This document shows, piece by piece, positions 34,076 through 41,259 of a DNA stretch of 41,639 nt. Source of the stretch: Spirochaetia bacterium (GTDB taxonomy: Bacteria > Spirochaetota > Spirochaetia > PWKH01). The notes below the pieces were generated by a model, which saw only the letters and a program-made list of their open reading frames with translations, made no database searches and was not told the origin of the DNA. Location of the stretch: contig JAIPFS010000001.1 in assembly GCA_021736545.1 (NCBI GenBank), positions 1 to 41,639 on the forward strand, in the 5' to 3' direction. The position numbers and the translations under genes were made by a program. Each line of letters begins with the position of its first letter. Position 1 is the first letter of the stretch.

Positions 34076-34769
34076 TACTTCAGGGCTTTCTTGCCCTCAG
34101 CCGGTAATTTTAACAAAAAAAGCTTTGAAAGAACCGCCAAACACAACTATTCAAGTACTTGTTGATAATGAAACAGCCAAGAAAAATGTTTTACGCTTTC
34201 TTACTTTTTCAGGTATCACTGATGTTGAAGTCTCTACAGAAAATTCTCTTATGGAGATTAATTTCTCCGTTCCATCTGAAAATACAAATGGGTCTCATAA
34301 AAAAAGCTCTAGTGATAAGCAAAAAACTTTTTCAAAATCATCTGCTTCATCAAAACAAGGTACAATTTCTAAGGATATTGAAATTGAACAATCCAGCAAT
34401 TTTACTGCTGTATGTGATATACCTGTAACAACGGGAAAAACATATTTAATTTCCTCCTCTGTTTTCGGTGAAGGAGAAGAAAAACTTGGTAATTTACTGA
34501 TGAAGGGGTTTTTATATTCCTTAACTCAGCTTGATGAAATACCAAAAGCTGTTATTTTTATTAATTCCGGAGTTTTTCTTACCACTACAGATAATTCTGA
34601 TCTTATTGAAAACTTAAAGGATTTGGAAAACAAAGGAACAGATATTGTATCATGCGGAACATGTTTAGATTATTACAATATAAAAGATTCATTAAAAGTA
34701 GGATATATTTCAAATATGTATAGTATTGTTGAAATGATATCCAATGAAACTAAATTAATAAGAATCTGA
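34059..34769 (+). CDS. yedF: Sulfurtransferase-like selenium metabolism protein YedF
   Basis: Two-domain carrier. The N-terminal TusA-like domain (about 1-75) has SGLSCPQPVILTKKAL with the Cys-Pro-x-Pro carrier site (Cys12). A Ser/Lys-rich linker (about 78-115) leads to a DsrE-like domain with PKAVIFINSGVFLTT and DIVSCGTCLDYYNIKDSLKVG, whose two Cys could relay S or Se. The frame is open from 34020 but MKKIIDTSGL at ATG 34059 is the family start, with AAGGGA upstream. The 236-residue length is usual. It is last in the selenium operon; no clear terminator follows. Confidence 0.92.
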   Translation: MKKIIDTSGLSCPQPVILTKKALKEPPNTTIQVLVDNETAKKNVLRFLTFSGITDVEVSTENSLMEINFSVPSENTNGSHKKSSSDKQKTFSKSSASSKQGTISKDIEIEQSSNFTAVCDIPVTTGKTYLISSSVFGEGEEKLGNLLMKGFLYSLTQLDEIPKAVIFINSGVFLTTTDNSDLIENLKDLENKGTDIVSCGTCLDYYNIKDSLKVGYISNMYSIVEMISNETKLIRI

Positions 34770-34852
34770 AGTTTTTATACAGTATCCAAGTAATTATTAT
34801 TTACTTATAAGAGCTTATCTGCATATTCAGTATTGAATTTTTTTACACATTA

Positions 34853-34898
34853 TTGCATTATACCATCATCGGCCATTATATTTCTTTATATATAATGG
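34853..34898 (+). promoter_or_regulatory. Promoter and operator of the ABC importer, same palindrome as selenium operon
   Basis: TTGCAT (34853-34858), an 18-nt spacer and TATATT (34877-34882) make a promoter. GCCATTATA (34872-34880), ten bases and TATAATGG (34891-34898) repeat the operator of the selenium operon with identical spacing. The pairing extends one base inward in this copy. The site covers the -10, again suggesting repression. An alternative -10, TATAAT (34891-34896), lies in the right arm. Confidence 0.65.
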
Positions 34899-34931
34899 TT
34901 AATGTATTCTTTTTTACATGTGAGGTCTTAT

Positions 34932-36059
34932 ATGAAACTGAAAAAAATACAGTTAATAATTTGTATTTTACTCGTCATGAGTACCAGTCTTTTTATATCT
35001 GCCCAGGGGCAGAATGATTTGCCGGCTAATAATAATCTAGAACAGGAAGAAGATTCGTTAATTACACTTACCGATAAACTAGGAAATACTGTCAGATTTG
35101 ATTCTGTACCTGAAAAAATCATACTAGCTGGTAAGGCTGTACTGATAACCGGCGATGCCCTATATTTATTCCCTGAAGCTTCTGAATCGATTGCAGCATT
35201 GGGGCTTACTAACCAAGGAATGGGAGATTTTTATCCATACCTCGATTCGAAACTATCAGAAAAAAGAAGACTTCCCTATGATGCTGGGGTTGAAGAAATT
35301 GCTGCCCTATCTCCTGAATTAGTTATCCTTAAAGATTTTATGTACAATAGTTTAGGAAAGCAAATTAAAAGAATAGGAATTCCGGTACTCACCTTGAATC
35401 TTGAATCTCATACTTCATATATAGAAGATGTAAAGCTCCTAGGTGAATTGTTTGATAATGAAGAGCGAGCGGAAACAATTACCCATTTCTTTAATGATAA
35501 AGTAAGCAATATAAGAAATACAGTTCAAGATATCGCTCAAAAGGATAAACCTGAACTTTTACTCCTGTATATATCCTCAAAAGATGGAGAGACAAGTTTT
35601 AAAGTCGCTCCAGATGATTGGATTCAAACCAAAATGGCTGAATATGCCGGCGGAAATCCTGTATGGAAAGGAACAAATCTTTCCAGCACTTGGAAGACAG
35701 TAAATTTTGAGCAGATAGCTTCATGGGATCCTGACTCAATATATATAATTAGCTATCGTTCTCCAGCTGCTGAATTTGTGGAAGGGCTGCAAGATTCTTC
35801 TATCTGGAATTCTCTGCGAGCCTATAAGAACGGCAATGTTAAAGCTTTTCCCCAAGATTTTCACAGTTGGGCACAGCCTGACAGTCGCTGGATACTTGGG
35901 CTTGAATGGCTTGCTCATGAGCTGTACCCTTCAGAATTCCCGGATTATAAAATACATGATTCTGCCCAGGAATTTTACGAAACCCTGTATTCAATACCAA
36001 GTGATACTATTAATTCAGTTATTATACCAAAAATTGAGGGGGCTGTAACTGAAAACTAA
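34932..36059 (+). CDS. ABC importer substrate-binding protein (BtuF/MolA-like)
   Basis: Periplasmic binding protein of the metal-chelate/oxyanion type. The signal peptide covers residues 1 to ~22 (MKLKKIQLIICILLVMSTSL), with no lipobox Cys. The mature part begins TLTDKLGNTVRFDSVPEKIIL and has SPELVILKDFMYNS. The C-terminal SWAQPDSRWILGLEWLAHEL with YPSEFPD is shared by iron-chelate and MolA-type proteins. The frame opens at ATG 34902, but GTGAGG before ATG 34932 and the signal peptide decide the start. It heads an operon with permease and ATPase. Next to molybdenum-enzyme genes, molybdate is a reasonable guess; iron chelate or B12 cannot be excluded. Confidence 0.85.
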   Translation: MKLKKIQLIICILLVMSTSLFISAQGQNDLPANNNLEQEEDSLITLTDKLGNTVRFDSVPEKIILAGKAVLITGDALYLFPEASESIAALGLTNQGMGDFYPYLDSKLSEKRRLPYDAGVEEIAALSPELVILKDFMYNSLGKQIKRIGIPVLTLNLESHTSYIEDVKLLGELFDNEERAETITHFFNDKVSNIRNTVQDIAQKDKPELLLLYISSKDGETSFKVAPDDWIQTKMAEYAGGNPVWKGTNLSSTWKTVNFEQIASWDPDSIYIISYRSPAAEFVEGLQDSSIWNSLRAYKNGNVKAFPQDFHSWAQPDSRWILGLEWLAHELYPSEFPDYKIHDSAQEFYETLYSIPSDTINSVIIPKIEGAVTEN

Positions 36060-37050
36060 GATTAGAGCATATAGAATTCATCTTTTATATCTTTATATTG
36101 TTCTTATATTACTATTATTAGTGTCTCTCTTCATTGGACGGTATCCAAATCCCGGCTTTACAAATCCTTTCAGCCTCTTTGCTGAAAGGATTTCCTATGA
36201 AATCTTTTTTAATCTTCGTTTTCCTAGAATTCTTATTGCTATTTTGGGAGGAGCAGTTCTGGGGGCCAGCGGCTTTGTTTTTCAAATGATTTTTTCAAAT
36301 CCTTTGGTAGAACCGGGTTTTTTAGGAGTTTCTCAGGGTGCCGCGTTCGGAGCTGCAGCAGCAATTCTTTTCTTAGATTCGACTAGCACTATGATACAGT
36401 TATCCGCTACCTTTTTTGCACTTCTAGGCCTGTTTCTTTCTTACAATCTTGCGAAAAGATTTCATTTCGGCGGATGGATACTTCGATTGATTTTAGCGGG
36501 TATAGCTGTTTCAGCACTATTCTCTTCCGGGGTGGGCTTTTTAAAGTACATAGCTGATCCGCTCAGCCAGCTTCCTGAACTTACATTCTGGTTACTTGGA
36601 AGCCTAGCAAATAGCACTTGGGGACACTTTTTTTCAGTTCTTCCCATTTGTATAATTTCTTTAAGCATTGTGTATGTATTCAGATGGCGACTGAATATTC
36701 TTTCACTTCATGACAGATCTGCCTTTTCTCTTGGAATTTCTCCATATATAGAGAAATTAATTCTGCTCTTTTTGGCGACAGCTTCAACAGCCGCTATTAT
36801 TTCAATATCTGGATTGATAGGATGGATCGGTTTGATTATTCCTCATCTTTCAAGAAAAATATTCTCCTCAAATTCCCGTTTTGCACTTCCTGGTTCAATG
36901 ATCCTTGGGTCAATTTATATGCTCATTTGCGATACCACTGCAAGAACTCTTCTTTCTGGTGAAATACCAATAGGGATCCTTACGAGTTTTTTCGGAGCTT
37001 TTCTCTTTATAATAATTTTAACAAGAAAGCATTCTGGTGAAGCCTTATGA
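36049..37050 (+). CDS. FecCD/BtuC-family ABC permease, CTG start proposed
   Basis: Inner-membrane permease, probably a homodimer, for the 34932 binding protein. The conserved core has LRFPRILIAILGGAVLGASG, VEPGFLGVSQGAAFG and ISGLIGWIGLIIPHLSR (ATPase contact). The first usual start codon is GTG 36121, but that cuts the first membrane helix. The frame is open back to 36049 with a typical basic start, KTKIRAYR, then a full hydrophobic helix. It contains no ATG, GTG or TTG before 36121. CTG at 36049 has GAGGGGG (36036-36042) six bases upstream. That gives 333 residues, the family norm, overlapping the upstream stop. Confidence 0.88.
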   Translation: MKTKIRAYRIHLLYLYIVLILLLLVSLFIGRYPNPGFTNPFSLFAERISYEIFFNLRFPRILIAILGGAVLGASGFVFQMIFSNPLVEPGFLGVSQGAAFGAAAAILFLDSTSTMIQLSATFFALLGLFLSYNLAKRFHFGGWILRLILAGIAVSALFSSGVGFLKYIADPLSQLPELTFWLLGSLANSTWGHFFSVLPICIISLSIVYVFRWRLNILSLHDRSAFSLGISPYIEKLILLFLATASTAAIISISGLIGWIGLIIPHLSRKIFSSNSRFALPGSMILGSIYMLICDTTARTLLSGEIPIGILTSFFGAFLFIIILTRKHSGEAL

Positions 37051-37820
37051 GTTTTATTTCTATAAATCACTTATACTATAGCTATCATGAATCAGATGAT
37101 TATGTTCTGAAAGATATTGATCTGCAAATAGATAAAGGGGAAGCTCTTTCGCTGCTGGGTCCGAACGGAGCAGGTAAAACAACTCTTCTAGACTTAATTT
37201 TAGGTTGGAAAAGTCCAACTAACGGCTTTATTCAAATACATAATAAAAATTCTACAGCTTTATCAAGAAAGGAAGCTGGTAAAATCATGAGCTTGGTGCC
37301 TCAATTTGAACATATGAATTTTTCTTTTTCTTTATTTGACTATGTTCTTTTCGGCCGTACACCCTACCTGCAGCAGCTGGGAATTCCGAATGCCAATGAT
37401 CTGAACATAGTTGAGGAATCCCTTAAAACAGTCGGCCTTTTAGAATTGAGAAACCGTTCAATACAAGAATTGAGCGGCGGGGAGACACAACTTCTTCTTT
37501 TAGCAAGATCAATAGCTCAGCAGCCGGAAATTCTGCTTCTAGATGAACCTACAAGTGATTTAGATCCTGGAAACATGGGTAAAGTGTTGTCTATTCTTTC
37601 TTATCTGAGTCAAGAAAAAAGAACTACTTTAATCTTCACTACCCACGATCCCAATTTAGCCTCCGAATTATCAAGTAAGACTGCACTCATTAAGCAAGGC
37701 TGTCTCAATTTCTATGGAAAAACATCTGAAGGTCTAACTGATAAATTACTGAGTGATTTATATAGTATTTCCATAGAAACCGCACAAATAGGAGATAGAA
37801 AAATCATTTATCGACGATAA
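37047..37820 (+). CDS. ABC transporter ATPase (FecE/BtuD type)
   Basis: Energises the 34932-37050 importer. Walker A is GPNGAGKTTLLD (about 39-50), the Q-loop is VPQFEHMNFSFSLFDYVLFG, the signature is ELSGGETQLLLLARSIA, Walker B with D-loop is ILLLDEPTSDLDPG, and the switch His is in FTTHDPN. The 257-residue length is normal for metal-chelate uptake ATPases. ATG overlaps the permease stop (ATGA). It converges on the adenine deaminase gene across 42 bases without a clear terminator. Confidence 0.93.
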   Translation: MSFISINHLYYSYHESDDYVLKDIDLQIDKGEALSLLGPNGAGKTTLLDLILGWKSPTNGFIQIHNKNSTALSRKEAGKIMSLVPQFEHMNFSFSLFDYVLFGRTPYLQQLGIPNANDLNIVEESLKTVGLLELRNRSIQELSGGETQLLLLARSIAQQPEILLLDEPTSDLDPGNMGKVLSILSYLSQEKRTTLIFTTHDPNLASELSSKTALIKQGCLNFYGKTSEGLTDKLLSDLYSISIETAQIGDRKIIYRR

Positions 37821-37862
37821 AAAAAGATCATTAACCATCTATTCCATTTTACCCCTTAATAG

Positions 37863-39599
37863 TTACGATTTTATGCATATATCAGTAAATGTAAATTGTA
37901 AAACATCAAAAAGTCCCTGATCAGTTAATTTCAATTGAGGTATAACTGGTAAAGCAAGAAAACTTAAGGTCATAAAAGGATCCAATTCTTTGTTAACATG
38001 AAGTTTGTTGAAGGCAATTTCCTGCATTACTGTTAGTTCCGCCTGCAGTTCCTCCGGTTTTAAGCTGGACATAAGACCTGCTATGGGGAGAGGAAGTGAA
38101 TGCAGGATTTTTCCCTCACTGCATATGGCAATCCCGCCGTTTATTCTTTCAATTTCTTTTACTGCCCCGTATATGTCTATATCAGAATCTCCAACTGCTA
38201 TTATATTATGAGAATCATGAGCAATTGATGTAGCTATAGCTCCACCTCTCATTTTATAGTTTTCTACAAGTCCGATACCGATATTTCCTGTTTTTTTATG
38301 TCTTTCAACTACTACAAGTTTAAGAATATCCAGATGCTTATTAAAAAGGAAAGTATTATTTTCATCTCTATCAACTTTTCTAGCTGCGCTTTCTGTAAAT
38401 AGTGAATGGGGAGATAATTTTATAACCTTTACAACATCGCTTGTGTTTAGTTTTAATGCTATATCATCTATTGAAAATTCTTTTATGGAAACGGTATTTA
38501 GTACATCTCTATTCTTTCTAATTGGAATTTTTTTCAAGATTTTCCCATTCTCAGCAGCAAGTTCTCCATTTACAAAAACAGCTGCCGGATTAAAATCCTT
38601 TAAATCATCGACAATTACGAAATCTGCATCATATCCCGGCGCCACCGCCCCCTTCCATGTAAGACCATAACACTCTGCAGCATTAATTGTTGCCATTTGA
38701 ACAGCTGCTGCTGGATCTATACCCTGAGATACTGCAATTCTAAGATGATTATTTATATGTCCTTCTTGTAAAATATCCTGAGGCTGACGGTCATCAGTAC
38801 AGAAAAGACAGCGGCGAGAATTATTTCTGTTAACTCCTTTTAAAAGATCGGTAAGATTTCTGGCAGCGGATCCTTCACGCAGGAGAACATGCATCCCCCT
38901 GTTTATGCGTTCTTTCATCTCTTCTACGGTGCTGCATTCATGGTCGGTTTTTACTCCCGATGCTGCATAAGCTGTAAGCTCCTTCCCTTCTAAAAGAGGT
39001 GAATGCCCGTCAATTTGCTTTCCGGATTTTTTCGCCGTATTGATTTTATCTATTACCTCCTTTTTACCTGATATGAGTCCGGGATAATCCATCATTTCAC
39101 CCAAACCAAGCACCCTTTCTTGGTCCATTACCGATTCAATTTCCTTATTTGTAAGGACTGCTCCGGAATTCTCAAATTCTGCAGCGGGAACACAGGATGG
39201 AATCATAAAAAATGTATTTACGGGCAAATGTTCAGTCGAATCAAGCATGTAATTAACTCCCTTCAAGCCGCATACATTGGCAATTTCATGAGGATCTGCA
39301 ATTATGCTTGTCGTCCCTTTGGGTAAAATCATTTCAGCAAATCTTTCCGGCGAAAGAAGTGAAGACTCTATGTGTACGTGTGCATCAATTAGACCTGGAA
39401 TTATATATTTGCATTCTGCATCTATCTCTTGATTCCCTTCATAAGAACCGATTCCGATAATTTTACCTTTGTGAACAGCAAGATTCCCAAATACAATTTC
39501 CGCACTGAATACATTTACAATATTTGCATTTTTTATAACTAATTCTGCTTTTTTACGACCTGCTGCAATATCAATTGTCTCTTTTTTTAATTCTGTCAA
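37863..39599 (-). CDS. ade: Adenine deaminase
   Basis: Amidohydrolase converting adenine to hypoxanthine and ammonia. The metal site is PGLIDAHVHIESSLLSPERF; ILPKGTTSIIADPHEIANV, GHSPLLEGKELTAYAASGVKTDHE (split by conserved His) and FCTDDRQPQDI follow, and the C-terminal part has RGGAIATSIAHDSHNIIAVG, typical of the bacterial enzyme. The frame opens at ATG 39620, but ATAGGAGG lies inside that extension and fits TTG at 39599, giving 578 residues starting MTELKKETIDIA. It is divergent from the purine permease and feeds hypoxanthine to a xanthine-dehydrogenase-type enzyme. Confidence 0.95.
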   Translation of the reverse strand: MTELKKETIDIAAGRKKAELVIKNANIVNVFSAEIVFGNLAVHKGKIIGIGSYEGNQEIDAECKYIIPGLIDAHVHIESSLLSPERFAEMILPKGTTSIIADPHEIANVCGLKGVNYMLDSTEHLPVNTFFMIPSCVPAAEFENSGAVLTNKEIESVMDQERVLGLGEMMDYPGLISGKKEVIDKINTAKKSGKQIDGHSPLLEGKELTAYAASGVKTDHECSTVEEMKERINRGMHVLLREGSAARNLTDLLKGVNRNNSRRCLFCTDDRQPQDILQEGHINNHLRIAVSQGIDPAAAVQMATINAAECYGLTWKGAVAPGYDADFVIVDDLKDFNPAAVFVNGELAAENGKILKKIPIRKNRDVLNTVSIKEFSIDDIALKLNTSDVVKVIKLSPHSLFTESAARKVDRDENNTFLFNKHLDILKLVVVERHKKTGNIGIGLVENYKMRGGAIATSIAHDSHNIIAVGDSDIDIYGAVKEIERINGGIAICSEGKILHSLPLPIAGLMSSLKPEELQAELTVMQEIAFNKLHVNKELDPFMTLSFLALPVIPQLKLTDQGLFDVLQFTFTDICIKS

Positions 39600-39718
39600 A
39601 ATGAAACCTCCTATTATCATTTCATCATGTATAATTCAGTATTTCTCATATTATTACATACAAAAAGAACTACAGAATAGTATTTATACTAACTGCTGCT
39701 ATTATATAGTATTAGTAC

Positions 39719-39747
39719 TTGCAACAATATGCAACATTATTTATTTT
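39719..39747 (+). promoter_or_regulatory. Possible distal promoter of the purine permease
   Basis: TTGCAA (39719-39724), a 17-nt spacer and TATTTT (39742-39747). Just inside it GCAAC occurs twice eleven bases apart (39721-39725, 39731-39735). The region is very AT-rich, so the hexamers have modest weight. Confidence 0.35.
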
Positions 39748-39771
39748 TTTCTGTACATTAAATAATCTTCA

Positions 39772-39799
39772 TTGTAGAATGATATATATCATATACATT
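39772..39799 (+). promoter_or_regulatory. Proximal promoter of purine permease with 14-bp palindrome
   Basis: TTGTAG (39772-39777), a 16-nt spacer and TACATT (39794-39799). The spacer holds the perfect palindrome ATGATATATATCAT (39779-39792), a candidate operator. A 14-mer of the same form, ATGAT-N4-ATCAT, occupies the same place in the hflK promoter. I saw no purine riboswitch in the 199-base gap 39621-39819. Confidence 0.4.
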
Positions 39800-39819
39800 T
39801 AGAAATAGGAGTATTTAAG

Positions 39820-41109
39820 ATGGAAAAGTTGTTTAAATTAAAGGAGCATAATACAACTGTTCGCACCGAGGTATTAGCAGGACTGACTACTTTCTTAACC
39901 ATGGCATACATTTTAATAGTCAATCCAGTTATACTAAGTGAAACTGGTATGGATTTTGGTGCTTTATTCACAGCTACAGCTATTGCTGCCGCTTTCGGAA
40001 CATTAGTTATGGCATTTTTTGCTAATTTGCCTTTTGCTCTAGCCCCGGGTATGGGACTGAATGCTTTCTTTGCCTATACAGTAGTATTAGGAATGGGTTA
40101 CTCTTGGCAGTTTGCATTAACTGCTGTCTTTCTTGAAGGTTTAATTTTTATTGTACTTACCGTTTTTAACATTCGTGAAGCCATCGTAAACAGCATTCCC
40201 AAAAACATTAAAAAAGCAATATCCGTAGGTATAGGGCTTTTCATTGCTTTTATTGGTTTTCAGGGCGCTGGAATTGTTGTTGATGATGCAGCAACGTTAG
40301 TTGTTCTAGGTGATTTGACATCAGGAGCAGCACTCTTAGCAGTAATCGGACTTATTATTACTGGAATACTTCTGGCTTTTAAAGTACGCGGTTCACTTCT
40401 TATTGGTATAGTTCTCACTACTATTATTGGTATTTTTTTCGGTATTACCTCCTGGCCGCAGGGACAAGGCTGGACACCTCCTTCTTTAGCTCCAATTTTC
40501 TTTAAATTTGATTTCAGTCAGATTTTTACATTTGATATGCTGATTGTTCTTTTCACATTCCTGTTCGTTGATATGTTTGACACTGTCGGAACACTTATTG
40601 GCGTTTCTACAAAAGCAGGGATAATTAATGAAAAAGGGGAAATCCCGAAATGTAAACAGGCTCTCATGGCTGATGCACTGGGTACAACCGTTGGTGCCAT
40701 GCTTGGAACAAGTACAGTAACAACTTACGTTGAAAGTTCTGCAGGAGTAGCTGAAGGCGGAAAGACTGGTATGACTGCTTTTGTAACTGCTATTCTATTT
40801 ATTCTTGCCCTATTTCTCTCACCTTTATTCCTTGCTATACCTGAAGCAGCAACTGCACCTGCCCTGATTCTTGTAGGTCTATTCATGATAACCCCTGTAG
40901 CCAATATAGACTTTTCAGACTACACAGAATCAATACCTGCATTCCTTACACTTATTGTAATGCCGCTCGCTTACAGTATTGCTGATGGTATCATGGTTGG
41001 TATGCTCTCTTGGCTCGTTCTTAAACTTTTATCGGGCAAATCAAAAGAGATAAACATTATGACCATTATTGTAGGAATTTTATTTCTGCTTAAATTAATA
41101 TTATCATAG
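39820..41109 (+). CDS. AzgA-type purine permease (NCS2 superfamily)
   Basis: Proton-coupled uptake of adenine, guanine or hypoxanthine across the inner membrane. The 429-residue protein has about 12-14 membrane segments. AzgA/PbuG motifs are TEVLAGLTTFLTMAYILIVNP, LPFALAPGMGLNAFFAYTVV, FLFVDMFDTVGTLIGVSTKAG and GTSTVTTYVESSAGVAEGGKTG. The first is split here by a conserved Thr-Thr. ATG at 39820 has TAGGAG eight bases upstream. It is divergent from adenine deaminase and ends at the terminator 41158-41183. Adenine import coupled to deamination is the likely joint role; exact substrate preference is not readable. Confidence 0.93.
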   Translation: MEKLFKLKEHNTTVRTEVLAGLTTFLTMAYILIVNPVILSETGMDFGALFTATAIAAAFGTLVMAFFANLPFALAPGMGLNAFFAYTVVLGMGYSWQFALTAVFLEGLIFIVLTVFNIREAIVNSIPKNIKKAISVGIGLFIAFIGFQGAGIVVDDAATLVVLGDLTSGAALLAVIGLIITGILLAFKVRGSLLIGIVLTTIIGIFFGITSWPQGQGWTPPSLAPIFFKFDFSQIFTFDMLIVLFTFLFVDMFDTVGTLIGVSTKAGIINEKGEIPKCKQALMADALGTTVGAMLGTSTVTTYVESSAGVAEGGKTGMTAFVTAILFILALFLSPLFLAIPEAATAPALILVGLFMITPVANIDFSDYTESIPAFLTLIVMPLAYSIADGIMVGMLSWLVLKLLSGKSKEINIMTIIVGILFLLKLILS

Positions 41110-41157
41110 AAAACAGAAGTAATTAAAACTCTTAGTCGGTTAATTAATAAAAGAAAG

Positions 41158-41183
41158 CCCCTGTGTTCTACAGGGGTTTTGTT
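41158..41183 (+). terminator. Rho-independent terminator of purine permease
   Basis: CCCCTGT (41158-41164) pairs perfectly with ACAGGGG (41170-41176) around a GTTCT loop, followed by TTTTGTT. The opposite strand has CTTTCTTTT after the same stem, so it may also stop transcripts of the convergent acetyltransferase gene. Confidence 0.85.
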
Positions 41184-41259
41184 ATTCTTACGGTACAGCA
41201 CATAGTTTTTCACTACACTACTACCTACTGTTATTAGATTTTAGAACTAAGCTTATTTA

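Noticed and set aside
34789..34807. Inverted repeat AAGTAA/TTACTT after yedF as operon terminator.
   Set aside because: It is a weak all-AT stem with no following T run. The end of the selenium transcript cannot be placed from sequence.
39621..39819. Purine riboswitch upstream of adenine deaminase or the purine permease.
   Set aside because: The region is almost entirely A and T, with no three-helix aptamer or conserved purine-aptamer loops. Only promoter-like and palindromic elements are visible.
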